Shown here in pieces: positions 18,880 through 28,185 of a stretch of DNA of 64,000 bases. Origin of the DNA: Bernardetia sp963719525 (lineage in GTDB: Bacteria; Bacteroidota; Bacteroidia; Cytophagales; Bernardetiaceae). Under the pieces are notes generated by a model. The model had not been told where the DNA came from. It did no database searches and saw only the letters and a program-made list of their open reading frames with translations. A program made the position numbers and the translations under genes. Positions within the stretch are counted from its first letter, which is position 1. Every line of letters starts with the position of its first letter. The stretch is taken from positions 1,612,001 through 1,676,000 of the forward strand of contig CAVRCG010000001.1 in NCBI GenBank assembly GCA_963719525.1. Direction: 5' to 3'.

Positions 18880-20524
18880 ATGAAATTACCTGTTCGATTT
18901 TTAGCTGTTGGATATATCGTAGCTCTTCTTATTTACGCTTATATTAGTTTTCCTGTCTTTAATTACGGTTTTGCAGAACTTCCTACCATACTGATGTTTC
19001 TTAGCATTCCATTTTTTACGATGTATTTTGGGAAAAATTTTGTAAAGCCAAAAGACAAACCTATTCTCAAAGTTATTATGGGAATTGGTGTAGTGGCAGG
19101 TCTTTATGCTATTGTTTGGGCTTCTATTGTTTCGTGGTCAATTTTTAGAGCCGATGATTATAGAGATTTGATAGGAGAAATAGCCGTAGGAGAAAGTTTT
19201 GCAAGTGAAGTTGCACCTGTTTCGAACGGAAAATATTCGTGTCGTTGATGAGCAAGTTGCACAGCGTTTGGGCGATAAAGTAATGGGAGAAAAGGCTTCT
19301 CTGGGTAGTCAAGCCTATTTAGGTAAATTTCATATTCAGAAAGTAAAAGACAAATTGTACTGGGTTGCACCTCTTTTGCACTCTGGTTTTCTAAAGTGGC
19401 TTACCAATATGGAAGGAACACCGGGGTATGTAATGGTTTCGGCGACAAATGAGCGTGATGTAAAACTGGTACAGGAAGTAAATGGAAAACAAGTCAATCT
19501 AAAGTATCAAACTTCGTCTTTTGCCTTTGATGATTTGCACAGACATGTTTATTTCAATGGATATATGACAAAGGGTTTGGCTGATTTTAGTTTTGAAATC
19601 GACGATGACGGAAATCCGTTTTGGGTAGTTACGCAGTACAAAAAAAGAGTTGGTTTTTTGGGTAGCGATGCCGTTGGTGTAGTTGTAGTGAATGCTCAAA
19701 ATGGAGAGATTCAAAATTATTCTATTGCTAATGCTCCTCTTTGGATTGACCGTATTCAACCCGAAGATTTCATCGAAACACAGCTTGATGATTGGGGAGA
19801 ATATGTACACGGTTATTTCAATTTTGCCAACAAAGACAAACTCACTACAACTCCTGGAATGTCGCTCGTTTATGGAGAAGATAATCGTTCTTACTGGTAC
19901 ACAGGCTTGACTTCCGTAGGTGCAGACGAAGGAACAGTAGGTTTTGTTTTGGTAGATACTCGTACAAAAGAAGCAAAATGGTACCGTCAAACAGGAGCAA
20001 CAGAATATGCTGCACAGCGTTCGGCAGAAGGAAAAGTACAGGAAAAAGGGTATTATAGTTCGTTTCCGATTACCTATAATATAAATGGCGTTCCTACTTA
20101 TGTGATGTCTTTGAAGGATAATTCTGGACTGATAAAAATGATGGCATTGGTTTCTGTACAAGATTATACCATTGTGGGTGCTGCTGATAATTTGCAGGAG
20201 GCACTTCGTGAATATAAAAGTTCGTTGAATAGTGTAGGGAATTCTATTCGTCCGACGAGTGAAAGTAAATTAAACGAAATAAAAGGACGTGTTTTGCGTG
20301 TTGCAGAAGATGTAAATGGAGGTACAACTTTTTATTATTTACTTCTAAAAAATGAGCCAAACAAACTTTTTGTAGCTTCTTCCTCGGTTTCACAAGAATT
20401 ACCCATTACACAAGCAGGCGATTCGGTAACTGTTTTTTATGATGAAGCCATGCAGTCTGTTGTAGATATTATGGCATTTGATAATTTGGAGATTGGTTTG
20501 GATACCGATAAAAAGAAGAAGTAA
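18880..20524 (+). pseudogene. Membrane protein of unknown function, frame broken once
   Basis: Two frames (18880-19248 and 19199-20524) join into one protein of about 547 residues. The N-terminal 105 residues hold three membrane helices (FLAVGYIVALLIYAYISF, LPTILMFLSIPFFTMYFG, and a third near residues 65-90). The rest is a soluble, probably extracytoplasmic domain with regular beta-rich repeats. The span is one base over a multiple of three, and the frames cross at TTCGAA (19221-19226); removing one base gives ...VAPVSTENIRVVDEQVA. I do not recognise the family. It is flanked by divergent cysN and a bidirectional terminator. Confidence 0.7.
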
Positions 20525-20555
20525 TACGTCTTTTTTGTAGATTTTGATGAATAGA

Positions 20556-20594
20556 AAATGGTTTCGAATAGTTGTATTTGAAACCATTTTTTTA
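20556..20594. terminator. Bidirectional Rho-independent terminator
   Basis: AAATGGTTTC pairs with GAAACCATTT across a 14-base loop, followed by a run of T on the plus strand and preceded by A on the other. It sits between two converging genes (ending 20524 and 20606), so it can serve both. Confidence 0.75.
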
Positions 20595-20605
20595 TGTAAA
20601 AACTT

Positions 20606-21067
20606 CTAATTTGGTTCATAAACTATAATTTCAATTCCTTCCAAACTTCCTAAATATTTTTCTACTAATAACTTTACATCTTCCCATTCCAATCCACCCA
20701 AACCACAGCCCAAAGCAGGAATAGCCATACTTTCAAACTTTTCAGCTTCTATAATTCGGACTAAATCTTTCAAACCTTCTTCAATGTATTCGATTTTGGA
20801 AGGATTGCGCCAATGTTTTTTAGTGGGAAAATTTATGACAAACTTCTTTCTCTCCAAATTAGATTCATTATTAAAATTACTGACTAAAAGTAGCTTTCCA
20901 ATATCGATAGTTTTGTTCTTACAGGCTTCTTTATATATTTTATAATTCGTGGGAAATTTTTGTTTGAATTGTAAAGCCAAACCTTTTCCCATCACTCCAA
21001 CAGTATTGACAGGATTGATAATTACTGCTATATTTGATTCTAAGATATTTCCTTTTGTGTAGTTCAT
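20606..21067 (-). CDS. DarG/TARG1-type macrodomain ADP-ribosyl hydrolase
   Basis: 153 residues, a single macrodomain. GNILESNIAVIINPVNTVGV and MGKGLALQFKQKFP form the ADP-ribose binding loop 1, NFPTKKHWRNPSKIEYIEEG carries the lysine typical of the DarG/TARG1 branch, and IPALGCGLGGLEW is loop 2. This branch reverses ADP-ribosylation, for example of thymidine in DNA by DarT. Here the domain stands alone, the length of DarG's N-terminal half, with no DarT visible. The start codon overlaps the stop of the upstream gene (ATGA, 21064-21067), so the two are translationally coupled. Confidence 0.9.
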   Translation of the reverse strand: MNYTKGNILESNIAVIINPVNTVGVMGKGLALQFKQKFPTNYKIYKEACKNKTIDIGKLLLVSNFNNESNLERKKFVINFPTKKHWRNPSKIEYIEEGLKDLVRIIEAEKFESMAIPALGCGLGGLEWEDVKLLVEKYLGSLEGIEIIVYEPN

Positions 21068-21657
21068 GAATCTATTATTTCAATAGTTAAGTTTACTCTA
21101 CTTTTACTCTGAGAATGTAAATAGAGTTTCGTATTTGTTGCTGTCATAGCTCGTAATAAAGCATATTCATTTCTAGGTTTTGGAGGAATTCCAGAAATAT
21201 AGTTATCTCTCATATATTTTAAACACATAATCTTGACATCTTGCAAATCATTTGTAAACCAACCTACAGTAGAAGGTCTTTTATCTGGTTCGAATTCAAA
21301 TCTTTCTTCTATAAATTCTATTTCATAAGAACCAGTTGTTTCTTTGCTTATTTTTGAAAGAAAATTAATTAGACTTTCTGTATCAAAATAAAGGTTTGAA
21401 AGTTTGAAGATGACTTTTTTTTCTTCAATTATAACTTGATAAGAAACATCATTAGATTCAAAGTTATCATAAGGTTCACTAGAATACTGACCACGAAAAT
21501 TAAAAAAACCTCGTCTTATATCATCAAATATCCACAGACACCTATAAATAGAATATTTATCAAAATTATTTTCTGATAACGTTCCTTCAATTAATCTTAA
21601 TTGTGTTTGTCTTTTTTCAAGAGATTTTTTAGAAAGTATTTCATTTATTAAAATCAT
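21064..21657 (-). CDS. Unknown protein coupled to a macrodomain gene
   Basis: 197 residues, no signal peptide or membrane helix. No family recognised. It is mixed alpha/beta and rich in aromatic and acidic residues. The middle (IFDDIRRGFFNFRGQY, then EFEPDKRPSTVGWFTNDL) is aromatic-rich and could form a binding pocket. It lacks the HxT/NAD-binding start and the catalytic Glu context expected of DarT. Its stop overlaps the macrodomain start by 4 bp (ATGA), and nothing else is in the unit. A role as the partner of the macrodomain (substrate, toxin, or accessory factor) is inference from context only. Confidence 0.75.
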   Translation of the reverse strand: MILINEILSKKSLEKRQTQLRLIEGTLSENNFDKYSIYRCLWIFDDIRRGFFNFRGQYSSEPYDNFESNDVSYQVIIEEKKVIFKLSNLYFDTESLINFLSKISKETTGSYEIEFIEERFEFEPDKRPSTVGWFTNDLQDVKIMCLKYMRDNYISGIPPKPRNEYALLRAMTATNTKLYLHSQSKSRVNLTIEIIDS

Positions 21658-21790
21658 ATTTTTCTTAAATTAGTTGAAATAATAAATATAATTTATTTTC
21701 TCAATAAACAGAAGCAAAATTTCCTTCACAACTTTATAAATCAAATAATCGTTTTATCAAAAATACTATCAACCTAAAAATAAAATAATA

Positions 21791-22000
21791 ATGGAATATT
21801 TAACAGAAAGAGTAACGCTTGATGCCGACCTTTGTAATGGAAAACCCACTATTAGAGGACTAAGAATAACTGTACAGACCATTTTAGAATTTGTAAGAGC
21901 AGGAGAAAGCACAGAAGAAATTTTGTATCAATACCCATCTTTAGAAGAAGAAGATATAAAAGCCTGTTTGGATTTTAAAAATAAAAAAAAGCTATTCTAA
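21791..22000 (+). CDS. DUF433 family small protein
   Basis: 69 residues, matching DUF433 (PF04255-like): an N-terminal beta-hairpin ending GKPTIRGLRITVQTILEF, then two helices (RAGESTEEILYQYPSLEEED). Such proteins are often the antitoxin of a VapBC-like pair with a DUF5615 PIN-like toxin, but no toxin follows here. The C-terminus (KNKKKLF) runs into a terminator stem and differs from the usual Ala-rich ending, so the tail may be altered. The function as an orphan is unclear. Confidence 0.8.
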   Translation: MEYLTERVTLDADLCNGKPTIRGLRITVQTILEFVRAGESTEEILYQYPSLEEEDIKACLDFKNKKKLF

Positions 22001-22021
22001 CAATTAGTTGAAATAGCTTTT
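21987..22021. terminator. Rho-independent terminator overlapping the DUF433 3' end
   Basis: AAAAGCTATTCTAAC pairs with GTTGAAATAGCTTTT around a short AATTA loop. It has A-tract and T-tract edges, so it can act for the DUF433 gene (+) and for the converging barrel gene (-). The left arm lies within the last codons of the DUF433 gene. Confidence 0.75.
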
Positions 22022-22048
22022 CATAAAAGTTAAGTTGTATTTTACTGA

Positions 22049-22594
22049 TTAAAATTTTACGTTTAGTCCTAATTGAAGAACAGAAATACCATACCCAAGT
22101 TCTGCAAAAACGCCTATTTTTTCTGTAAATCTATATCTAGCTCCCAAAAATACAGAATAAGCAAAACCTCCAGCACTTACACTACTTGTATCTATATTGT
22201 CATCTTCAGTAGTAACAGAAGCTACATTATAACCAAGTAAAGCACCTGCATAAGGATCAAATTTTTCATTGCTCATCTCAAAATGATATGCTCCTCTAGC
22301 TCCTACAATAACATACGTGTATTTCCACTCACTATTGCTACCAAAACCTGAAAAATCGTACTTTGCAGCAGAATAAGAAGCAAAACCACCAATGCTGATA
22401 TTGTCAGTAACTCCATAATCAACACTCAAACCAATAGGAGGAAGTGTAGAAGTAAAACCAGAACCCAAATAAGTAGGTAAAAGACCTACTCCAAGATTAA
22501 CATCAATTTGTCCTTTCTCAAATTGAGCGTGAGCAGTAGAAAGACCAAAAGCAAGTAAAAAACACACGAATAAAGAAGAAAGTAATTTTCTCAT
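22049..22594 (-). CDS. Outer membrane beta-barrel protein
   Basis: 181 residues with a Sec signal peptide (MRKLLSSLFVCFLLAFGLST, cleavage after AHA). The mature part alternates beta strands typical of an 8-stranded OmpW/OmpX/opacity-like barrel (ISIGGFASYSAAKYDF, YTYVIVGARGAYHFE, AYSVFLGARYRFTEKIGVFA) and ends with aromatic-terminated LGLNVKF, the outer membrane assembly signal. The specific cargo is unknown. Confidence 0.88.
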   Translation of the reverse strand: MRKLLSSLFVCFLLAFGLSTAHAQFEKGQIDVNLGVGLLPTYLGSGFTSTLPPIGLSVDYGVTDNISIGGFASYSAAKYDFSGFGSNSEWKYTYVIVGARGAYHFEMSNEKFDPYAGALLGYNVASVTTEDDNIDTSSVSAGGFAYSVFLGARYRFTEKIGVFAELGYGISVLQLGLNVKF

Positions 22595-23121
22595 AATGTA
22601 ACAATTAAATTTTTAAGTAATTAAATATAAATCTAGCACAATATTAGTGAAAAAATTTAACAAAGCAAATACCTATAAATACTTATTTTATAGAAAATTA
22701 GCTATTAATCGAAATTTTTGTTCTAAAAACGTAGTTTTTCTCATTTATTGTATAAGCTATACATTTATTTTTAACTTTTACTTCAACTAGTTATGCAAAG
22801 AATCAAAAAATAAGTTTAATTTTTGGAATTTAAGCACTTCATAATTTTTCAAAAAATACTGTTGTTGTTTAACTTATAGCATTATTTGCTAGTATAATTC
22901 TAAATGAAAATAAACGATTGTAGATGTAATTTAATAAATAAAAAAGAATTTGGCTTTAAAATTACTTCTTATGGTCTGCGAGAGAAACGTATTTTTATAA
23001 AAAATGTATTCCCTCAAAAAGAAATTTTCCAAAACCCATAAAGTCTGTTACCTTTGTAGAATTTACAGTAATTGTACTACTACAACGCATCATAAAAAGG
23101 AAACCAAAAAACTTTGTTCTC
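22595..23121. other. Gene-free stretch upstream of carB
   Basis: AT-rich intergenic region between two divergent genes. A 45-codon frame at 22904-23041 has no recognisable content and overlaps the putative carB promoter, so it is not called. A TAnnTTTG element for carB is at 23049-23056 (TACCTTTG). No good TTG lies at the expected spacing upstream. Confidence 0.5.
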
Positions 23122-25935
23122 ATGCCTAAAAACAAATCCATTCGTCATATTCTCATTATTGGAAGTGGTCCTATTGTCATCGGACAAGCCTGTGAGTTTG
23201 ATTATGCAGGTTCTCAAGCTGCTCGTTCGCTTCGTGAAGAAGGAATAAAAGTATCGCTCATCAATTCCAATCCTGCAACGATAATGACCGACCCTATCAA
23301 TGCAGACCACGTTTATCTGTTGCCACTCACTCCAGATTCTATCGAAACCATTTTACGAGAACAAGAAATTGATGCCGTTTTGCCTACTATGGGAGGTCAG
23401 ACGGCATTAAATTTATCCATAAAGTGCAACGATATTGGACTTTGGGAAAAATACAATGTCAAAGTAATTGGAGTAGATTTCGAAGCCATTGACACGACAG
23501 AAGATAGAGATAAATTTAAACTCTGCATGGAAAACATGGGAGTTGGAGTAGCCGTCGGACAAACGGCAAAGTCGTTTTTACAAGGAAAGAAAATTGCTCA
23601 AAACATTGGTTTTCCACTCGTTATTCGTCCTTCTTTTACACTTGGAGGAACAGGTGGAAGTGTCGTTTATGACAAAGAAGAGTTTGATAGTTGTTTGTCA
23701 AGAGGTTTGCATACTTCGCCCATTCACGAGGTTTTGATAGAACAATGTGTAGTTGGTTGGAAAGAATTTGAGTTAGAATTGTTGAGAGATTCGGCAGGAA
23801 ATGTAATCATTATCTGTTCGATTGAAAATTTTGATCCAATGGGAGTTCATACAGGCGATTCGATTACAGTTGCACCAGCGATGACATTGCCAGATACGGT
23901 GTATCAAGAAATGAGAAGTTTGGCGATAAAGATGATGAATGGAATAGGTAATTTTGCAGGTGGTTGTAATGTTCAGTTTGCTGTCAATCCAGAAAACGAT
24001 GATATTATTGCTATCGAAATTAATCCTCGTGTTTCTCGTTCGTCTGCTCTTGCTTCGAAAGCAACAGGTTATCCAATTGCCAAGATTGCTGCAAAACTAG
24101 CTATCGGTTATAATCTTGATGAGCTGGATAATGCCATTACAGGAACAACTTCTGCATTTTTTGAGCCTTCTATTGATTATGTAATCGTAAAAGTTCCTCG
24201 TTGGAATTTTGATAAATTTGAAGGTTCGGATTCTCGTTTGGGCTTCCAAATGAAATCTGTAGGAGAAGCTATGGGAATTGGTCGTAATTTTCAAGAAGCA
24301 TTACAAAAAGCCTGTCAGTCTTTAGAAATTCGCAGAAATGGATTAGGCGCAGACGGAAAAGAAGTTACCAATCAAGAGGAAATTCATCAAAAATTAAAAG
24401 TGCCTTCGTGGGATAGACTTTTTAGAATTTACGATGCTTTTAAATTAGGAATACCAATGAAACGTATTTTTGATTTGACAAGAATTGATAAATGGTTTTT
24501 GCATCAAATCGAACAAATTGTAGAACTTGAAAACGAAATTCAGAAGTACAAATTAGATTCAATTCCTTATGATTTATTACTAAAAGCAAAGAAAAAAGGT
24601 TTGGCAGACCGTCAGATTGCACATTTAATAGGTTGTAAAGAAAGTGAAGTTCACAAGAAAAGAACAGATTTAGGAATAAAACGAGTTTGGAAAATGGTTG
24701 ATACTTGTTCGGCAGAGTTTGAAGCGCAAACGCCTTATTATTATTCTACCTTCGAAACCGAAAACGAATCTGTCCGAAGTGATAAGAAAAAAGTGATTGT
24801 TTTAGGTTCGAGACCAAACCGTATCGGACAAGGAATTGAATTTGATTATTCCTGTGTTCATGGCGTTTTGGCAGCCAAGGAAGCAGGTTATGAAACCATT
24901 ATGATAAACTGTAATCCAGAAACGGTTTCGACAGATTTTGATATTGCTGATAAACTTTATTTTGAGCCTGTTTTTTGGGAACATATTTATGATATAATTC
25001 TGAATGAAAAACCAGAAGGTGTAATTGTCCAGTTAGGAGGACAAACAGCTCTAAAACTTGCTGAAAAATTAGAACGTTATGGAATTCCAATTTTAGGAAC
25101 GAGTTATGAAGCTCTAGATTTAGCAGAAGATAGAGGACGTTTTTCTGATTTATTGAAAGAAAATAATATTCCTTATCCAAAATACCACGCTATCAAAACG
25201 GCAGAAGAAGCCATTGAAAAATCGGCTGAGATGGAATTTCCTTTACTTGTTCGTCCTTCGTATGTTTTGGGTGGACAAAAAATGAAAATCGTAATTAATG
25301 AGCAAGAATTAGAAGAACACATTATCAATATTTTCAAAGATTTGGGACAGCAAACCATTTTGATAGATGAGTTTTTAGATGGTGCAATCGAAGCCGAAGC
25401 TGATGCGATTTGTGATACCGAAGACGTTTATATTATTGGTGTAATGGAACATATTGAGCCTGCTGGTATTCATTCTGGAGATTCCTATGCCGTTTTGCCT
25501 CCTTTTGATTTGGATGAAAACGTTATGAAACAGATTCATGACCATACCAAAAAAATTGCGTTAGCTCTCAAAACAAAAGGCGTTATTAATATTCAATTTG
25601 CCATAAAAGATGGAATTGTTTATATCATTGAAGCCAATCCACGAGCATCACGAACTGTTCCTTTTATCTGTAAAGCCTATCAAGAACCGTATATCAAATA
25701 TGCCACTTGGGTAATGCTAGACCATAAAAAGGTAAAAGATTTTGATTTTAAGCCACAGCAAAATGGTTATGCTATCAAAATTCCTGTTTTCTCTTTTGAT
25801 AAATTCCCTAATGTAAATAAAGAATTAGGACCTGAAATGAAATCTACTGGAGAAGCCATTTATTTTATTCATCACTTAAAAGACCCATTCTTTAAAGAGA
25901 TTTATAATGAACGTAATTTGTATTTGAGTAGGTAA
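23122..25935 (+). CDS. carB: Carbamoyl-phosphate synthase large subunit
   Basis: 937 residues. Two ATP-grasp halves: the first begins ILIIGSGPIVIGQACEFDYA, with RPSFTLGGTGGSVVYDKEEF and EINPRVSRSSALASKATGYP; the second begins VIVLGSRPNRIGQGIEFDYS, with RPSYVLGGQKMKIVINE and EANPRASRTVPFI. It makes carbamoyl phosphate for pyrimidine and arginine synthesis. It ends right after the second ATP-grasp, lacking the about 130-residue C-terminal MGS allosteric domain of the E. coli enzyme (about 1070 residues). Shorter CarB is, to my knowledge, common in Bacteroidota. No carA is adjacent. Confidence 0.96.
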   Translation: MPKNKSIRHILIIGSGPIVIGQACEFDYAGSQAARSLREEGIKVSLINSNPATIMTDPINADHVYLLPLTPDSIETILREQEIDAVLPTMGGQTALNLSIKCNDIGLWEKYNVKVIGVDFEAIDTTEDRDKFKLCMENMGVGVAVGQTAKSFLQGKKIAQNIGFPLVIRPSFTLGGTGGSVVYDKEEFDSCLSRGLHTSPIHEVLIEQCVVGWKEFELELLRDSAGNVIIICSIENFDPMGVHTGDSITVAPAMTLPDTVYQEMRSLAIKMMNGIGNFAGGCNVQFAVNPENDDIIAIEINPRVSRSSALASKATGYPIAKIAAKLAIGYNLDELDNAITGTTSAFFEPSIDYVIVKVPRWNFDKFEGSDSRLGFQMKSVGEAMGIGRNFQEALQKACQSLEIRRNGLGADGKEVTNQEEIHQKLKVPSWDRLFRIYDAFKLGIPMKRIFDLTRIDKWFLHQIEQIVELENEIQKYKLDSIPYDLLLKAKKKGLADRQIAHLIGCKESEVHKKRTDLGIKRVWKMVDTCSAEFEAQTPYYYSTFETENESVRSDKKKVIVLGSRPNRIGQGIEFDYSCVHGVLAAKEAGYETIMINCNPETVSTDFDIADKLYFEPVFWEHIYDIILNEKPEGVIVQLGGQTALKLAEKLERYGIPILGTSYEALDLAEDRGRFSDLLKENNIPYPKYHAIKTAEEAIEKSAEMEFPLLVRPSYVLGGQKMKIVINEQELEEHIINIFKDLGQQTILIDEFLDGAIEAEADAICDTEDVYIIGVMEHIEPAGIHSGDSYAVLPPFDLDENVMKQIHDHTKKIALALKTKGVINIQFAIKDGIVYIIEANPRASRTVPFICKAYQEPYIKYATWVMLDHKKVKDFDFKPQQNGYAIKIPVFSFDKFPNVNKELGPEMKSTGEAIYFIHHLKDPFFKEIYNERNLYLSR

Positions 25936-25954
25936 GTTAGTTTCAGAATTAGCA

Positions 25955-25999
25955 AAAGCTACTTACTTATTTTCTTTTGGAAATTTAGTGGGTAGCTTT
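25955..25999 (+). terminator. Possible terminator after carB
   Basis: AAAGCTACTTACT and AGTGGGTAGCTTT form an imperfect stem around a T-rich loop just after the carB stop. There is no long T-tract, so confidence is limited. Confidence 0.4.
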
Positions 26000-26030
26000 A
26001 TCAAATAATTTAAAACCGAAAAAACCAACA

Positions 26031-26795
26031 ATGGCAAATAATTATTTATCCTATATTTCTGACGAACATTTATTAAGCTGTATAGAAAATTTACACAACT
26101 CTTATTTAGTTGCGAAGAATAATATCTCTAAAAGAAAATTTTACAGCAATAAAATAGATACAATAAAACTTACTTTTGATGCTAGATTTAATGAATTGGA
26201 TGAGGAAACTTTGATAAAAGCAGAAATTGCAAGACAAATAGATAAGTCTATCAACAACGCAATAGGAACTTTTCACGAGCAAATTTTGGGAGGAATTGAT
26301 GGATATGAACGAGGAACATTTAGTGGTTATGATATAAAAGCGACTGACGATTCTCTTTTTGCTGATATTAAAAATAAATACAACACGATGAATAGTAGTT
26401 CATCGGAAAGTCTGTATCAAAAATTGCAAAAGTTTGCAGAAAATAATCCTAATGCAACATGTTATTGGGTTCAGATTTGGGCAAAAAATAGCTTTGATGA
26501 AAAATGGTTAGGAACTATAAACGGAAGCAATTACAATCAAGATAGAGTTCATAAAATATCAGGCGATAAATTTTATGCGCTACTTTCAGGTAACAAAAAC
26601 GCTTTGTTCGAACTCTATGAAGTTTTGCCTAAAGCCATTGAAGATTATCTGAATAGTAAAGAAACAGCTACAAATAAAACTCAAAATTCTGCATTTGACC
26701 AGATAAAGAAAACTTCTCAAAACTCTCAAAGAACTATTTTAGATGAAATTACTTTTGAAAACTTTAGCTATTATTTAGGATTTGACAAATTATAA
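26031..26795 (+). CDS. Type II restriction endonuclease, Eco47II-like
   Basis: 254 residues. The start YLSYISDEHLLSCIENLHNS, and a core of GYDIKATDDSLFADIKNKYN followed by TMNSSS, match the Eco47II/Sau96I-type family (RE_Eco47II), whose characterised members cut GGNCC. The acidic residues and the lysine in ADIKNK fit a PD-(D/E)XK centre. It ends tail to tail with a DNA C5-methyltransferase gene, overlapping by 25 bp, as expected for a restriction-modification pair. Recognition of GGNCC is inferred from the family, not shown here. No frame damage. Confidence 0.85.
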   Translation: MANNYLSYISDEHLLSCIENLHNSYLVAKNNISKRKFYSNKIDTIKLTFDARFNELDEETLIKAEIARQIDKSINNAIGTFHEQILGGIDGYERGTFSGYDIKATDDSLFADIKNKYNTMNSSSSESLYQKLQKFAENNPNATCYWVQIWAKNSFDEKWLGTINGSNYNQDRVHKISGDKFYALLSGNKNALFELYEVLPKAIEDYLNSKETATNKTQNSAFDQIKKTSQNSQRTILDEITFENFSYYLGFDKL

Positions 26796-28006
26796 TAATC
26801 ATTCAAAAACTTTATAATTGAATAACCAATTTCTTGTCCTAAATTACAAGGAACAGCATTTCCGATTTGTTTGTACTGTTGAGAAGCCGAACCCATAAAT
26901 TTCCAATCATCTGGAAAGGTTTGGATTCTTGCATATTCTCTTACTGTAAAAGGTCTTGTTTCGTCTGGATGACAGCGTTCTGTTTGTTTTTGTGCAGGGC
27001 TGCAAGTAAGTGTAAGACAAGGTTCGTCCCAACCGATTCGGCGAGCCATTCCTGTTTTTCCTCCTCCCAAATAAAAACTTTTACCCATAAAATCTTTTTG
27101 AATTTCAAGAGGTAAATCTCTCCAATATCCTTTTGGTGGAACTAAGTCTAAAACTTCTTTTTTGTGTTGTGGATAACTTGCGCCTTCTGAATAAGGAACA
27201 TCTGTATCAAATAATTCTCCTTTCTTGAGTGCATCTGACAAGTTATAAATCTTTTTATACGGTTTTGGATAACTGTATTCTAAATTAATGTCTTTTCTAA
27301 TTCCTACTAAAATTAATCGTTCTCTTTTTTGTGGCGTTTTGTAATGAATTGCTTTCAAAACCTGTACAGGCACAACATTATAACCTATTTCATCTAAAAT
27401 AGAAATCATTCCTTCTAGTGTTTTTCCTTTTTCGTGCGATAAAAGACCTTTTACATTTTCGCCAATACAAATAGTAGGATTTATTTCTTGAACTACTCGT
27501 GCAAATTCATAAAACAATGTTCCTCTAGCATCTTGTAAACCTAATTTTTTACCTGCATAACTAAAGGCTTGACAAGGAAAACCACCTGTAACAACATCAA
27601 TCTCATCTTTATAAATATTAAAATCAAAGTTTTTAATATCTCCTTCCAAAACTTTCCAATTCGGTCTATTTTCTCTCAATGTTTGACATGCCCATTTATC
27701 AATTTCATTCAAAGCAACACACTTAATTCCTGCTTTTTCTAATCCAATAGCCAAACCACCAGCACCAGCAAACAATTCTAAAACTTTATATTCTTTATTA
27801 GGAACAACAAAATTATTCGTTTCTTCTTCCGATTCGGTTTCAATAAATTCAGAAAATAAGTCCAATTGTGATTTCTTATACACTCTATAGTTGCTTATTG
27901 GTTCACGAGTAGCTTCTAGTTTTCCATCTCTATCCCATCTGCGTAAAGTTTCTTTACTTTTTCCTAACAATTGAGCAGCTTCTGAAAGTGAATAGTAGTT
28001 TTTCAT
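26771..28006 (-). CDS. DNA (cytosine-5) methyltransferase with N-terminal HTH
   Basis: 411 residues. Residues 1-55 are a MerR/excisionase-like helix-turn-helix (YSLSEAAQLLGKSKETLRRW). The methyltransferase follows: motif I LELFAGAGGLAIGLEKAG, motif IV with catalytic Cys GGFPCQAFSYAGKKLGLQD, motif VI CIGENVKGLL, motif VIII QKRERLILVG, motif IX near RPFTVREYARIQTFPDDW, and motif X QIGNAVPC. All are intact. It should methylate the site cut by the convergent Eco47II-like enzyme. The fused HTH probably binds DNA and may control transcription of the pair. Confidence 0.93.
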   Translation of the reverse strand: MKNYYSLSEAAQLLGKSKETLRRWDRDGKLEATREPISNYRVYKKSQLDLFSEFIETESEEETNNFVVPNKEYKVLELFAGAGGLAIGLEKAGIKCVALNEIDKWACQTLRENRPNWKVLEGDIKNFDFNIYKDEIDVVTGGFPCQAFSYAGKKLGLQDARGTLFYEFARVVQEINPTICIGENVKGLLSHEKGKTLEGMISILDEIGYNVVPVQVLKAIHYKTPQKRERLILVGIRKDINLEYSYPKPYKKIYNLSDALKKGELFDTDVPYSEGASYPQHKKEVLDLVPPKGYWRDLPLEIQKDFMGKSFYLGGGKTGMARRIGWDEPCLTLTCSPAQKQTERCHPDETRPFTVREYARIQTFPDDWKFMGSASQQYKQIGNAVPCNLGQEIGYSIIKFLNDYYNLSNPK

Positions 28007-28185
28007 AATTAATAACCATATTATATAAGATTAAACAATGGTTACAAAATTAACCTAAATATGCTAATAAAAAAAGCAAAACTAAATTTATTTTTTGTGA
28101 AAAAATTCTACTTTCATATATTACGAAATCAAATACAACTCAAATTTCCCTTCTCTCGTTATTCTAAACAAAAAGTAAAAACTAT

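Noticed and set aside
21064..21657. The macrodomain partner being DarT
   Set aside because: It lacks the DarT N-terminal histidine motif and ADP-ribosyltransferase pattern, so calling it DarT would be guesswork.
22904..23041. 45-codon frame upstream of carB
   Set aside because: No recognisable content and it overlaps the region where carB transcription should begin.
26031..28006. The GGNCC system as the cause of the TCGA lesions
   Set aside because: Its expected recognition site does not overlap TCGA; another methyltransferase would have to be involved.
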